Shown in pieces: positions 50,601-62,288 of a stretch of 64,000 nt of DNA. The notes below the pieces were generated by a model. It was not told where the DNA came from and ran no database searches. It saw nothing but the letters and a program-made list of their open reading frames with translations. The position numbers were made by a program, and so were the translations under genes. Position 1 is the stretch's first letter. The number at the start of each line of letters is the position of its first letter. This DNA is from Apostichopus japonicus (Eukaryota; Echinodermata; Holothuroidea; Aspidochirotida; Stichopodidae): NCBI RefSeq assembly GCF_037975245.1, contig NC_092579.1:11206678-11270677 (forward strand). Direction: 5' to 3'.

Positions 50601-53600
50601 GTTGATATTTATCACTCCATAATAGATCGGTCGGTGGAAGTTTTTCTGTTGACAAAATATAAAACTATCATATAAAGAAAAGGCGCAAATACCACCAATC
50701 AAACTCATCTGGGTTTAGGTAAGTCTGCCTCATACACATAACTTGAACATTCAAGGCAGGAAATAAGTTAAATTTCTCAGACTCATTGCAGAAAGACTAA
50801 GATTAAAAACATGTTTATGAACGTTAAACATCTGAAGGGGCTTACTCAAGCCTTACTGAGGATAACTGAATTCAATGCAAGCCCAGACCAGTGATTGCCT
50901 GAAAAAAATCAGTTCAAATAAAAAATAGAGTGTGTTTTGTTTAGGGATGCTTAAAAGGGCTATTGTATAACACTATTTTGGGTACTCTGATCTCAAAACA
51001 TTGTTTTCTTTGCAAATTAATAAAGCTATGATAGATTTCTTCAACTGTTTGGTGAATACGGTGGTCTTTACAATAAGATACCACCAAATGTACATGTCAT
51101 TGAGAGGTAGGAATGCCACATACCTTGTGATAGATAACCTGTCTAAATTAAACTGACTGTAATTACCATGATATGGGTTTTATGTGATGCTATGTGCATC
51201 AGATAAGTGTATCAGGTGCAAATTGTCCAGAGACATTTAAGCGAGCAAACAGATAATTTTTTTGTGAATATCACCCCTTTTTACATTTATGACAAGACCA
51301 CAGAATCTGCTCACCCTTAGGTTTACCCTCAGACTTGATATTGTCTCTCTCTTCATCAGCTGCTCCCTGTTTGTGGTCCTTCACTGACTGACCTCGCAGT
51401 GACCTCCTCCTGACCTTCCTCTGAGTGGGGTCATCTTCACTCTCTGTTTTTCTCTTTCGAGAACCTTTCCCCAGCTGTGTCTTGCTTGTGGTTGTATGAC
51501 TCCCATCTACATATAAAGTGTGCACAATAACACAAGGTGGTGATACATACATTTAGGGAGTGTTTGCTCAGTGCTTAACGCCGGTGCGGTTCAATCATAA
51601 GGTCCCGAGTTCGAGTCACTCCAAGATTAATGTATGTCGTACAGTTACAGAGTTGTTGACAATTGACAATTCATAATCATGGACGTTAAAAAATGAATCT
51701 AAGAGACTGACTTCGGTCAGCTTGCCGCTTTGATAAGACAATGATGGCTTCTTCACGAGGTCCTGCTTGCAGGAGGATCTAAAATACATACATACATACA
51801 TACACACATACATACACACATACATACATTACATGTTGCTAACATGAACACATTGCATTTCTAATCATCTCTCTCTCTCTGTTTTGGTATTACTTTGGAT
51901 TTAAGAAGTATTATCATAATTCAATCAATGGAAGGTCACATGATGGAAACTAAGTTTCTTGTTTTCATAGTGTTTTCATCGATGAATTGTACAGTATTAT
52001 TTGTGTAAAAACACAATCAGAAAATAAAATCGGGCGAGGTGGACTTGAATTAATTGCCATTTAGTTTTTTACTGTTATTAGAAAACAATTTTAATCATTT
52101 ATTAAATTAACTAACAAGGATGAGCACAACATTTACGAACTTTTCAAACAGGAAAAGAAATTAAAACTGATAAATATATAAAAGGGGCATTGTGAAGAAA
52201 TTCTACAATACAGGAAGACATGTATGATACAGGTACTGTATATCTGAAAAAGGTGAAACTTGCACTTCACGAGTTTGAAAATATATATGCATGCATCTTT
52301 CGTTAGACCACTGTTCATTGCACTTGCACAGCTATGATGAAAATAATAATTTCAGATAAGTTTTGCAAACTTGAATATAAAAAAAATGAAACTATCTACC
52401 TTTTGCTTTCTTTTCTTCTAATGTCTCTCCCTTCCGCTTGGCCAGGTAACGCTTGAAAATTCTCTTGACAGGAAACTTGGGATTATGCTTTGAAATTTCT
52501 TCCAGTGCAGCTTTTTGACTCTCGTATGAAAGTTCTGGATGCTTCCCAAACTGGAGAAAATGATAAAACAAAATTCTTCATTGTAAAATGCAAGAACGAA
52601 GTGAAAAAATACGTAAATTAGGCAAACATTTCAAGGAACTACTAGCTTATCCGGAAGCCATGTAATTAATGGGATGAATTAATTTAATCACTGTTGCCAT
52701 TGAACTCACCAGTAGTTAATAGTAACCCTTCCAACTAAAAGTATCATCCATAAGATCAGAGGAAAATTCAAGAAATCAAAATTCGCACAACTATGCAAAC
52801 ATCTGAGGGTCTGATTTTCTTGATCACAGCTGAATCTTTTTCAAAAGCAGCCTTAAGTTCATCAGTTCTCAAAAAATGTACATATCTTCAAAAATATGTC
52901 TTCTGAAGAGATTAAGCAATTTTCAGCAAATTTCAATGAAATAATGTACATTTTTACATTTTTGATTTTTAAGTGTGGGAATTTAGTTATCAACCTTTAC
53001 GAACACAGGACTTTTTTCCTTAGGTGATGTATGTATGTATGTTTATGTGATCTTCCCGCAAGTAGGAACTCGCGAAAGAAGCGTTCGGTGGTGCTTTCAA
53101 TGCCAGTATTATCCCATAGTTTTGTTACTTTTTATCATAATATACCCAGCAAATCAAGCATACCAACCTTAACATTGGGTATCCTGAGATCGGCTTTGTG
53201 ACTACAGGTGAATTTATCGAGTGATGCGTTCCAGTCGATGGCAGGAGGTGGTGTGTTCCCTAGCACGATCCTTGATATTTTTAATTTAGAGTGGTCAACA
53301 TCAGGTAAATTCCAAAAGCTCCTCAGATCACCTGATTCATCTGGGTAGGACGAAAGAGTCACAAGGGATTTATTTATAAGATGTTAAACAATTGAAGGAA
53401 ACAAAGAATAGAAGATATGCAAGGTTCTGAAGGATAAATGCTTCAAAATACTTCCTGAATTCGTTCATTTTCCAAATCACAAAATCATCGTCGGAAGCTG
53501 ACTTTTCAAGTCAAGAATCAGACATCTGTGAATCGTCTTCAGAAAAATTTGTAAACTATACCAAACGTCCGACAAAAGAATTGTACCACTCGAAACTTAC

Positions 53601-56600
53601 TTCTAACAAGCATAAAAGAAGTAAAAACTCAGTTCAAAACCTTGCATAAAAACTTACACTTTTTTTCGTTCTTTTTTTCCATCTCTTTATATACATATTC
53701 CCTTTTGAAATAATTGTATTGTATAAATGTGGCTCCTATACCTCCTCAGAGGATTAAAAAAAGAGCACAATAAACTGGAAAACAACAAGTAAACGAGTTC
53801 AAAATGATTGAGATCACATTGCCATTACAAGGATTTTAGTTGTAGTTTTCACAATCTGCTCTCCACCAAAACCTTGCATTGCGATGCAGTCTCTGATTAC
53901 CTTTCTGCGTCACATGACTAATACTAGGAAAAGGAGGCGAGTAAGGTTCGTCCTGCATCTTGGCTTTGGCTTGCCACTTCTTTGAAACCGCCACAGTTGT
54001 GAAGGGTGAGGCAGTTGCCACAGAGTCATTTGTACACTCATCATCAGAGCTCAGGGTGAGAACCTCCACTACATGTTCTGTCTCCTGCTGTTTCTTGGCT
54101 AATGACTTCAATCCTTCCTTAGTGAACATCGGAGCAAGCTTTACAGGTGGTTTGTTCTCTTTGAATGGACAATTAAAATGAAACCAATTAATATAAGTGA
54201 CCCCCTGTTGACCTTTCTAATGAATAAACGAAACCTTTCTCATCCCAAATGGTACAGAAAACTGAAAATGAACATTGACTTCCACTTGCATGGCTGTTTC
54301 CTTAAAGGAGACACACACCCAGCCATCATGACTGGTCTTATCGATAGAGATAACTGTCATGTAATACCTCCCCCAAGCAACCACGTCAAGTGGTAAAACC
54401 GTTTGGAAGATATCACATTTTAATGTTCCTTAACAAACAAAATTGATGTCTTGATCAAGACTAAATATGACATCATTGTATCAGATGTGCTTCAATTTGT
54501 TGTTTCTCTTTATTTATTTTGATGTTTATTTTCTGTAATGGAGATGAGTTTAAAGCACCGTTTAATATTCTTCCTTGAAAATATGAGTAGAAAAACAAAG
54601 AGAAAGTGAAAGGTTTGAGATCCTCCTAACACTATGACATCAATGATCAAAGATAATTTACAAAATGACAGTGCTCAGACACGACTTTTTAAACTAGCAT
54701 CCCTCACCAACAGGACATTTTCCAAGTTACTTGAGGAAGTTATTTTCACAAAGATCTCTTTCATATAAGCCAGAGATGATGGTTGGGTTTGTGTCCCCTT
54801 TAAACAGGCTAAAACTTGCTAACCAGAAACAACCAAATGGAGATAACCACATAGCTGGTTAGTCAGAAATCAGTATTGTTGTTAGTCAGAAGTCACTATT
54901 TTTGAATTGTCTTTCGATGTTTCCCTTTTCTGCTTTGCAATTATTGAATTGATTCTCGATATCTCTAGAATACTGATTCTATTGGTCCTGCGTATCAAGA
55001 AGCGTGCAATGTGCATCAATATTTTGATATTCGTCAATATTTCCCAAATGGTCAAGATTCCACATATAAGAAGTACCACCCTGGCACACTTGTTCATATC
55101 AAAACCTTCCAATTTGTGCCAGTTGACTGCATCATATAAGAATCTACAGTGCATTTTGTATAAAAGCAAAGAGACTTCTGACTTGTGATCAAAAGGATTG
55201 CTGGTTGGATTCCTGCCTAGTTCATTACGTTGTGTCTTTGGGCAAGTTGCTTTATTTCAGTTGCCTCTCTGGGGTTAAATGGGTACTGTACCTGTGAGGT
55301 AACTTGTCATTGGGCGCAGTATATAACTGCAGCAATCTAGAGGGATTGTCTCTGGGACAGGTTATAATTGATCAGGGGTAATATAACGTCAGTATTAAAA
55401 GCGCTTTGACCTGGTATTTGAACATTATATTATTATTATTACCTTTGTGGTTCTTAATACTGATTGCTGGCTTCTTACGGCTATCCGTCTCTTCTTTTCT
55501 ATTACTCTGACCTTTGACTTCCTTTGGACCCTGGGTTTCCACACCAAGATATTTTACCGTGATGACCTTGTCCGACAGACCCAACGGATCAAGCCTGACC
55601 CTCAAGGTACGTTTGTTTGGTTGTCCTTGTGCCTTCTGACCGGTGCCTTGATGTGGGTTGCGTTGATGTTTTGCCCTCTTCACGATCTCTCTTGCTCTTT
55701 GGGTGTTTGTCTGACAGTAAGAAGCGGATAAAAAATATGTGAAATGAATGCCATTGAGTGGACTGAAATAAGCCAGAAAATTTTTCAGCAGGGGGTAGGT
55801 GGAAGGGATAGGAGCAGGGCAAGGTGTCATTAGTAAAAACTGACCTACAGTACGCTCATAATATTAATACTATATAAGCTCATTCTACATCCTTATTCCA
55901 CACGCTGTACTTAGAATGCTCTCAAGAGACCCAAACGGTTGCGCCTGTGGCCGATGTTATCTGACAATGATGCTGTCAAGGCACAGTTAAATTTTATGAA
56001 CATGATTCATGATCCAGATTCATGAACATGATTTATGAACATGAGCTAGGAGTGTTAGCTCAGTGGTTAACACCGGTGCCTTCCAATCATAAGGTCCCGA
56101 CTTTGAGTCACTCCAAGATTAATGGATGTCGTCTAGTTACAGAGTTGTTGACAATTCATAATCATGGATGTTAAATATGAATCTAAGAGACTGACTTCGG
56201 TCAGCTTGCGGCTTTGATAAGCCAATGATGGCTTCTTCGTGAGTTCCTGCTTGCAGAAGGATCTAATATACATACATGATTCAATTGGTTAAGAAGTACG
56301 TTATTACATTCAATTCGGACATATGATATGAGTTAAATATTGTTTTCATCATACCTTAACCGGATACTTGCTGACCCTGTTCCTCTTAGACAACTGCCTG
56401 GATTTAGCTGTTCTCACAATTTCAGATTTGTCGAGTTGAACAGAGTTTTCTGCTATCTCGTTACCTGTCTTGTTAACTATCTCATCTCCCTCCTCCCCCT
56501 CCTCTTCCTCTGTTTCGTCGTCGTCGTCAACGATCACCGTCCCTCTAGCTTTTGACCTCCTTGGACGCAGTGTGCGGGTCCCACAGTGATTCTTCTCGCC

Positions 56601-59600
56601 TTCTGATATGACCATTGACCTGTCTGGAGTATCTCTCCTCGGAGTGTCTTTTTTGTCCTCATTTGCAATTTTTCTTGGCCTCCCCCTCTTTGCCTTCTTG
56701 CCACTTTCCTTCTTCTCAGAGACAGCCCCATTATCGTCACTACAAGAAGCCTTACAATCTTTCTGTCTATTATCTGTTTTTCTTGGTCTTCCCCTTCCCC
56801 TTTTTTTAACACCTTCACCCTTCACTTGTTCGTCACCAGCATTTCTACCATCGATAGCATATCCTTTGTCTTTGCCTTTCCTCGGTGGCCCCTGGTCGTC
56901 ATCTATTGACCGGTCATTCTGTTCCTCCGTGCATTTCGTGCCTTTCCCTCTCTTCAAGAAGATGCTGTACACTGGTTTGACCGGAGCGTTGACCACCTGA
57001 ATAAGACTGATAGAATTGTCAGCGTCATCCAACGCCACATTGGAAGTCCTTCCGACCGATTGCAGCATCTGAACCTCATCGCCTATGACCTTTCCACCGG
57101 TTGGTACCCCTGGTGACGTGTGGACCATTGCGGCCACGACCAACTTTGGCGATTGGTACAACGGCTCTGGGGTTGGTTTCGTGGGAGTTATAATGGTTGA
57201 GGAATCATCCAGTTTTTGATCGGTCTTGCCGACCCCTATCATGTGATCGTGACCACTTTTTTCACCACTTGAGGAATCCATCGCTGGCAGTTTCTCAATG
57301 GAACCGTCTACCAATGGTTTGACATCACCGTCGAATATGTCATTTTCAGACTCTTCAAGAGATGATTCCTCTCCTATTGTTTCTGACTCCACTGAGTGTG
57401 TTCCACCACCAGGAGATATCATCACTACACTGTCTTCTTCACCGCTTCCGTAGATAATCTCCGCATCGCTCGCGGTCTTCTCGTTCCTGCCATTCTCCGC
57501 CTTCGAGTCTTTCCCATCTTCCTCAGCCACATCCATCCCCGAATTTAAAAACTCTTCATAGGAAATCACTTCCATGTTACTTTTTTCATCCTTTCCATCC
57601 TTAATGATTTCTAATGGTTTCTGGTCATCGTCGGCCACATCCTTCGCCTCATCCACTGTATCATCAGTTACGTTACGATCCAGACGAGGTGATGTGTTTT
57701 CTCCCCGATTACACTCCTCCTCCTCCACCCTCTCTGGTTCCTCTGGTTCATCTCTCACCCTTTCCTCTTCCTTCCAGGTAGCCGTGTCATACCTAGCCTC
57801 GACATTACAGTCCTCTCTGTCACTATCTGAAAGGGAGAAGACCTTCTTTCCAGTATTGGACTTCTTGCCGTCAACTTTTGGTCGTTTGGGTCTTCTCGAC
57901 GGAGGAGGGGATTCAAAATCATCAGCGCTTGAGCCTGGCGAAGCGATCTTTTTCCTCTTGCCTTTAAGTTTACCTCCTCCTCCTTTCCCCTTGTTACATG
58001 GTACAGCCGATTTACTGGCCGCCTCTAAAGGAGCACGGCTATCAGGGCTTCTCGGGATCTTGGTTTTCTCTTCATCTCCTGTCTGCAGCTTTGAGGATTT
58101 TTTTTCCCTATCTGTACCCTCTTTCTTCTCTGTCTCCTTTCTGCCATTACATTTGGTAATCTTGCTGGAATCTGTCTGCCCTGTTTTCAGTTTATGATTC
58201 TCTTCTGAGAAATTTTTCGGACAAAAATATCCCAGGAGGTCGACTGGTTTCTGAATGGCAGCTTTTGGAGGAGTCTTGAAGAAATCAGTGAGTTTCCTAT
58301 TATTTAATTGTTTCTTCAGCTTCAAAGATTTGTCCTACAAAAACGGGCAGAGAAAAAGGGCACCGTTACATCATTTCATTTTCACAGATGACTGAAATCG
58401 GTGTTATTCATGAAGAAAATGACATTATGATATGAGTGTTTATGATCATACTAGATTGCATAGTTTGCAAGTTCATAATTTAGGTGAAATACACGACATG
58501 AAAGCTTGGCTGTTGAACGATAAATCATGTGGCATTTATAGGGACATTTCGGTGGCTGAAGTTGATTGCTTTGTGGAAACAAGAAGGAAAGTTTCCGATC
58601 CTCACAGCATTTTGCAAAGTGAAGAGTGCATTTTTTCCCTCCAAATTTGTGAATATATCTAAAAAAATCTATAAAAAAAAATCTAAAAAAAAGAAAAGAA
58701 AAGGGAATAATGTCATCCACCGTAATTGAGCTGTCAACACTATTCCTTCTACCTATTAATTTTAAATCATATCTCCACAAAGACAAAAAACTTTCTACAG
58801 AAAGTTGCATTATGGGAAAATTCTAAATACAGAGAATATCCACTTCAAATCTAGATATTCTCAATTCTCAATGATGATACATCAAGCTGATGATAAATCA
58901 AGCTGAAAACTATAATTATAGGAATCTAAATACTTTGAAGTTCTTTTTAGACCATGGATAACAGCACAGATCACCTTAGAATGAAGATCCATTTCTTAGG
59001 GTAAGGGAGTGTTTTCCCACTCAAAATAAGTTTCACTCAATCAACCAAATCTCAAGGGCTTAGGGATTACAACTTTCCCATCGATTGGCTTCCAATTCAA
59101 CATTTTAACTCAAATTTGTAATCTTTTCCATCCAGAAAGTCATTTCATATTGGAAAACCATACATTGCTCTTGGATGAAAAACCCACATTACTATGACCC
59201 AGCGGGGGTTTGAACCCTGAACCTCCCAATTGATAAGCCCTTATTGCTGCAAATGCCACCGCCTTTTACGGCTCCCACGCACCCCTCCCCTCCCGGCTCC
59301 CTCGCCATCCCGGCTCCCTCCCAGCTCCCTCCCGGCTCCCTCGGCCACAGCACCGATTTTAGTTGAATAATTACCAGAGATTTTCCTGGAGAGGAGTCTT
59401 TGACCCAAATCACTATACTATGGGGAAAATCACTTCACCTCAGGAATCTGGCGACTCAAGTCATCACTAAGTTGTGACAACAATGGTTTAAGGTGCTACT
59501 ATGGAATATCACTTTGAGAATGGTAAACATATGGGGAGTCTAGTTTGTCTCTATATAGCCAGAAGATCATTGAAACGACTTATCATATTTAAAGTTACAA

Positions 59601-60209
59601 ATATAGCAAAAAGAGTTCACAGGTGGGCTTGTGACCGTTTTTCATGTTTACAATATATACAGTATATCTGGATACCAATGAACAAGACTTGGCTGCCAAG
59701 GTTTGGTTTTTAATCTGCAAAATTCACCTCTCATTACTGTACTTATTATCCTACTAACAACAGCTTCGGTATTGCATATATAGTTCTGGCAAAATTTCAG
59801 TTACTTGTAAAGTGTGTATTACAGACTAAATTTATCTGATACTGTACAGCCGATGCATGCATGTAACATAACAATATACCCACATTTTAATGCAAATGTT
59901 CACAGTAAATTTGGAACACTGATGAACCTACATTTTTCTTCCATACTATTTTATAAATAAATTTGGGACACCTCACTATTTGCTCATTATGCAAAATATT
60001 AATTTTAACTCAGTTAATTCTGCTGCGGAGTACTGTAGGGTATATGTACAGTATGTCAGTACCAATCGGTCAGAGTAACAAGAAGTATCAGCCTGTCAAA
60101 TATATACATGTGCCATCTAGCCCATAGGAAACCTTACCTCTGAAGAGCTTCCATTCTCAACAGCAGGTAAGCTCAGAAGTGCAGGAGGTTCTTCCATGAT
60201 ACCCAACAT
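41563..60209 (-). CDS. ATAD5: ATAD5 (Elg1-type) PCNA-unloading AAA+ ATPase, 17 coding exons, 1821 aa
   Basis: Large subunit of the alternative clamp loader that pairs with RFC2-5 in the nucleus to unload PCNA. Coding exons, 5' to 3': 60138-60209, 56355-58334, 55443-55710, 53901-54158, 53168-53340, 52400-52550, 51315-51506, 50469-50645, 48965-49131, 47794-47952, 46778-47197, 45569-45662, 44933-44997, 44139-44528, 42946-43538, 42087-42230, 41563-41725. All phases agree. Human is 1844 aa as I recall. Landmarks are the PIP-like RKLTDFFKT (37-45), ISYEEFL, two AT-hook-like RGRPRK (about 537, 573), KLAPMF, LLWSDKYQP, Walker A GPHGVGKTS (Lys1132), VIEVNAS, LARFFK, Walker B LILFDEVDLVFEED (about 1335-1347), KRPIILTTSD and the final KRRFLHYFDAI. 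Human-like N-terminal segments are only loosely conserved. Oddities are tandem basic repeats inside the ATPase core, a donor-repeating minisatellite after coding exon 8 and a C terminus encoded by a minisatellite. Confidence 0.95.
46440..46615. repeat. Dispersed repeat (family X), copy 2
   Basis: It shares CATTTCAGATGGGAA, TTTCTCCTGGATGCAAA and a following cysteine-poor, CAGCAGCGG-containing block with the copies at 12805-12965 and 59100-59265. It lies in the ATAD5 intron after coding exon 11 and is more diverged. Confidence 0.45.
46911..47054 (-). repeat. Coding 36-bp tandem repeat in ATAD5 (SPKNLTPKKGRP x4)
   Basis: Four in-frame units begin at 46911, 46947, 46983 and 47019 on the plus strand, exactly 36 bp apart. 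They give four consecutive copies of the 12-residue unit SPKNLTPKKGRP with minor changes (SAKNL, GRSSP). They sit between Walker A and Walker B, in the Lys/Pro-rich insertion that human ATAD5 also has at this place. Units carry S-P sites and a PKKGRP core resembling half an AT-hook. Confidence 0.9.
48629..48864 (+). mobile_element. tRNA-derived SINE, copy 1
   Basis: The tRNA-like head has an A box (TTAGCTCAGTGGTTAACG) and B box (GGTTCGAGTCACTCC) about 35 bp apart. A 150-bp unrelated body (CTTCGGTCAGCTTGCGGC, CGCGAGTTCCTGCTTGCAGG) and an ACATACATAC tail follow. ATGATATG lies at both edges (48621-48628, 48865-48872), a target duplication. It lies in the ATAD5 intron between coding exons 9 and 10, antisense to the gene. 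Confidence 0.9.
49925..50469 (-). repeat. 46-63-bp minisatellite that repeats the ATAD5 coding-exon-8 splice donor
   Basis: The true donor reads AAAGCAG|GTGAGAAGCTTCAG (exon edge 50469). Beyond it, on the coding strand, ten related units follow with donor-like GCAG|GTAAGAAGCTTC at plus positions 50405, 50342, 50293, 50262, 50213, 50167, 50121, 50075, 50029 and 49983. Nine keep GT. The 50121 unit is mutated to GCATG. Units nearest the exon are 63 bp and distal ones mostly 46 bp, with 49- and 31-bp variants. Several units carry GTAAGA, a better donor consensus than the real GTGAGA. Read-through from the exon meets TAA after 12 codons. Confidence 0.9.
51554..51830 (+). mobile_element. tRNA-derived SINE, copy 2
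   Basis: The same SINE as 48629-48864. The A box is mutated (TTTGCTCAGTGCTTAACG), the B box GGTCCCGAGTTCGAGTC region is intact, and the tail is an expanded CATA/CACA microsatellite (51783-51830). It starts 48 bp from the acceptor of ATAD5 coding exon 7, inside the preceding intron. Confidence 0.88.
53022..53090 (-). mobile_element. 3' end fragment of the tRNA-derived SINE
   Basis: In reverse orientation it holds CTTTCGCGAGTTCCTACTTGCGGGAAGATC followed by a CATACATAC tail (described by its two ends), matching only the last 70 bp of the SINE. It is 5'-truncated, in the ATAD5 intron between coding exons 5 and 6. Confidence 0.75.
55195..55440 (-). mobile_element. GCGCTTT-family repeat abutting the ATAD5 coding-exon-3 donor
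   Basis: A reversed copy of the element at 27583-27880, with landmarks in mirrored order: GTTGTGTCTTTGGGCAAG, TGGGGTTAAATGGGT, GTCATTGGGCGCAGTATATA, GTCTCTGGGACAGGTTATA, TCAGGGGTAATA, AAAGCGCTTTGACC and a TAT/TAA tail at 55424-55440. Its tail begins two bases into the intron: the exon ends AAAG at 55443 and the donor is GTAATAATAATA. Confidence 0.8.
56046..56276 (+). mobile_element. tRNA-derived SINE, copy 3
   Basis: The same family as 48629-48864, with A box TTAGCTCAGTGGTTAACACC, a mutated B box (CGACTTTGAGTCACTCC), a conserved body and a short ACATACATGA end. ACATGA occurs on both sides. It lies in the ATAD5 intron downstream of coding exon 2, whose donor is about 80 bp away. Confidence 0.88.
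59100..59265. repeat. Dispersed repeat (family X), copy 3
   Basis: It shares TTTCATATTGGAAAACC, CTTGGATGAAAAACCC, GGGTTTGAACCCTGAACC and TTATTGCTGCAAATGCCACC with the copies at 12805 and 46440. A GC-rich patch of tandem GGCTCCCTCCC-like words follows at 59280-59345, unusual for the surrounding AT-rich intron. Confidence 0.5.
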
Positions 60210-60683
60210 GACTAAATATGTAGGAATTGCAGAGCTGAAATAAAATCCAAAGAGGATATGGAGCATATTTTAGCAATGTATCAGAGTCTCATCTTCAGGA
60301 CCTTTCAAGGAAGGTTTGGTTGTCTTTCTAACTATTTTCTTAGGCCAAACAAAGGCACAGGCCTTAGAGTTTACAAATTTTAATCAAGTTCATTGCAAAA
60401 AAGCAGGATAGCCAAGCCTAGGTCTACAAAATAATTGGACCTAAAACTCAATGCCAAACTACACGTTTGGTAGAATGAACACATAAATGGGCCTGTATAA
60501 TTAAATACCTAGGCTGTATTGGAGGTCTGTAAAATGATAAAACACTCAGTAAAATAATTTCAGATTAAAACACCAAACGCATATCCTTTGTTGCTACAAA
60601 TGCACGACGAACTTGAGCTGCAATTTGGGGAACCAAAAAAAAGTTATATATATTCCTCTTAGGTTTATATGTTCATTCGGAGT

Positions 60684-60826
60684 AATTATAGAATACAGGG
60701 CCACTCGATGATTCTATCTGAGCATCCGGATTTTAGAGGGCGTCATACGTGTATGGACATGTATACAGACACACCGCGCATCTGGATGCTAGGAAGTGTT
60801 AATGAATGGCCCTGTATTCTATAATT
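60684..60826. mobile_element. 143-bp inverted-repeat element (MITE-like)
   Basis: The left arm AATTATAGAATACAGGGCCA and its inverted counterpart TGGCCCTGTATTCTATAATT are identical. The homology continues inward (CATCCGGAT versus ATCTGGATG) for about 45 bp per arm. The interior is about 50 bp. No clear target duplication. It is non-coding and would fold into a long hairpin. Confidence 0.75.
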
Positions 60827-61599
60827 GTACCGGCCCATTTTTTGGCTTGTGATTGTTTAACATCATTTCTCCTTTGCAATTTTTTTTCTTTATTCTAATT
60901 ATTTATTTTTTTTTTTTGGTGGGGGCGAGGGGGGGGGGTATGGCTATATCTAATCTAAAGGTAGAAACTTCATTTTCAATATAAACAAATTTTTGTATAA
61001 CAGTTTAACAGTACTACTATTACTAGGTATAGCCTAATTTAGGGTCTGATGGAAAGACAGACAGCCTAGGACGTTTTAGCTGGTTTAATTTGAGAATGAG
61101 GAATGAGGGCCTAGATCGAGTAACAGCAGAAACTATCTGGGACTGAAACAAACATCTGTCAGCTACTTTCTTCTATTGCATATTGGCAAAGTTAACTAGT
61201 AATAGTAATACAGACATGAACCGTTGAGCTGGAATCTTACACCATTTGCAAGGTGATGTGGTCGTGGACAGAACATTCCTACCTCCATATATGGTTATAA
61301 CCCTATACTAAAAAAAAAGGGTAGACTACTAGGCCTAGGCCTACTAGGCCTAGTACTTGCTTCAAATTACAATGCAATGTCCTTCCTGTGCTATGTGGCC
61401 TTCTCACATTTGCGTAAAAAAACAATGCACACAACAATATGTCTAGGCGATAGCCTAACTTACTGCAGGCCTATCTTAACAAATAACATTCTAACAGTAA
61501 GCCCTAGCCTAATTTGGGCTTAGCCTACTGTAGCCTAGGCATATAGCCTGGTTAAGCCTAACTTATCATTCATACCATTTTTTTCGTTTTCAATCTTCA

Positions 61600-61890
61600 C
61601 TTTCTGTGGACCGCCAGTTGCTGAAACATTATCTTAGACCTATCCATTATACTGGTCCAACGTCTAGAACAGGACCGAGTGAGCGACTTGAGTGTAACAG
61701 ACCGGTGAGTGTGCTTACGAAGTCATCCCAGTGTAACTAGAGTAAGGCTATATTACTGAATCGACAACTGAATTAACCTGCGTACAGACTTATAACTAAA
61801 CGGAGCCAACTTTGTTTGGTAGCCTAACAAACTAACTTCACACTCACTCACAGAAACATACAAATCGCGAATCTCCCGCGCGAAGTTGTA
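61600..61890 (-). promoter_or_regulatory. Probable ATAD5 promoter / first-exon region with E2F-like site
   Basis: This is upstream of the ATG exon (whose 5' edge is an acceptor at 60234, TTTATTTCAG). The most GC-rich patch holds TCCCGCGCGAAG (61873-61884), which reads CTTCGCGCGGGA on the gene strand and resembles an E2F site, fitting an S-phase gene. A candidate first-exon donor, TTC|GTAAGC, lies at 61719. Both assignments are inference. Confidence 0.35.
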
Positions 61891-62288
61891 GCAGAGCGGG
61901 GTAATTACGTAATCCGCAACAGAAATGCTTTATATCGAACGCCGTACAATTCACAAGGAGCTTGTCATAAAGTCATTTACGAAAAAGGTAAGGAGATCCT
62001 TTCCAGAAGAGGCTATAGTATATATGGCTTACATAGGTTACATCTCTGACCAAGGTACCCAAATCTTGACTAGTCCAAAATCACACCATTAAAGGTTCAC
62101 AGAACCCACGCAGCAATATTTACTGAGTTCTTCGTCCGCATTGACTTTGCACATGAATGAGATCTCAAAATAAACTAGAGTCCGTGATATTGATACACTT
62201 GAACACCAGTTCAAACCCTATAGTTCCGTGAGAGGTTGCAAATGTCGAAAGCCCCCAGTCCCAATCACTCCCGGTATGGTATTCATAC

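Noticed and set aside
55447-55731. Plus-strand hydrophobic frame suggesting a membrane protein
   Set aside because: Antisense of ATAD5 coding exon 3, which joins its neighbours in phase.
57574-58197. Plus-strand Ser/Phe/Leu-rich frame of 207 codons
   Set aside because: Antisense of the Glu/Lys/Ser-rich second coding exon of ATAD5, a common shadow of charged low-complexity coding sequence.
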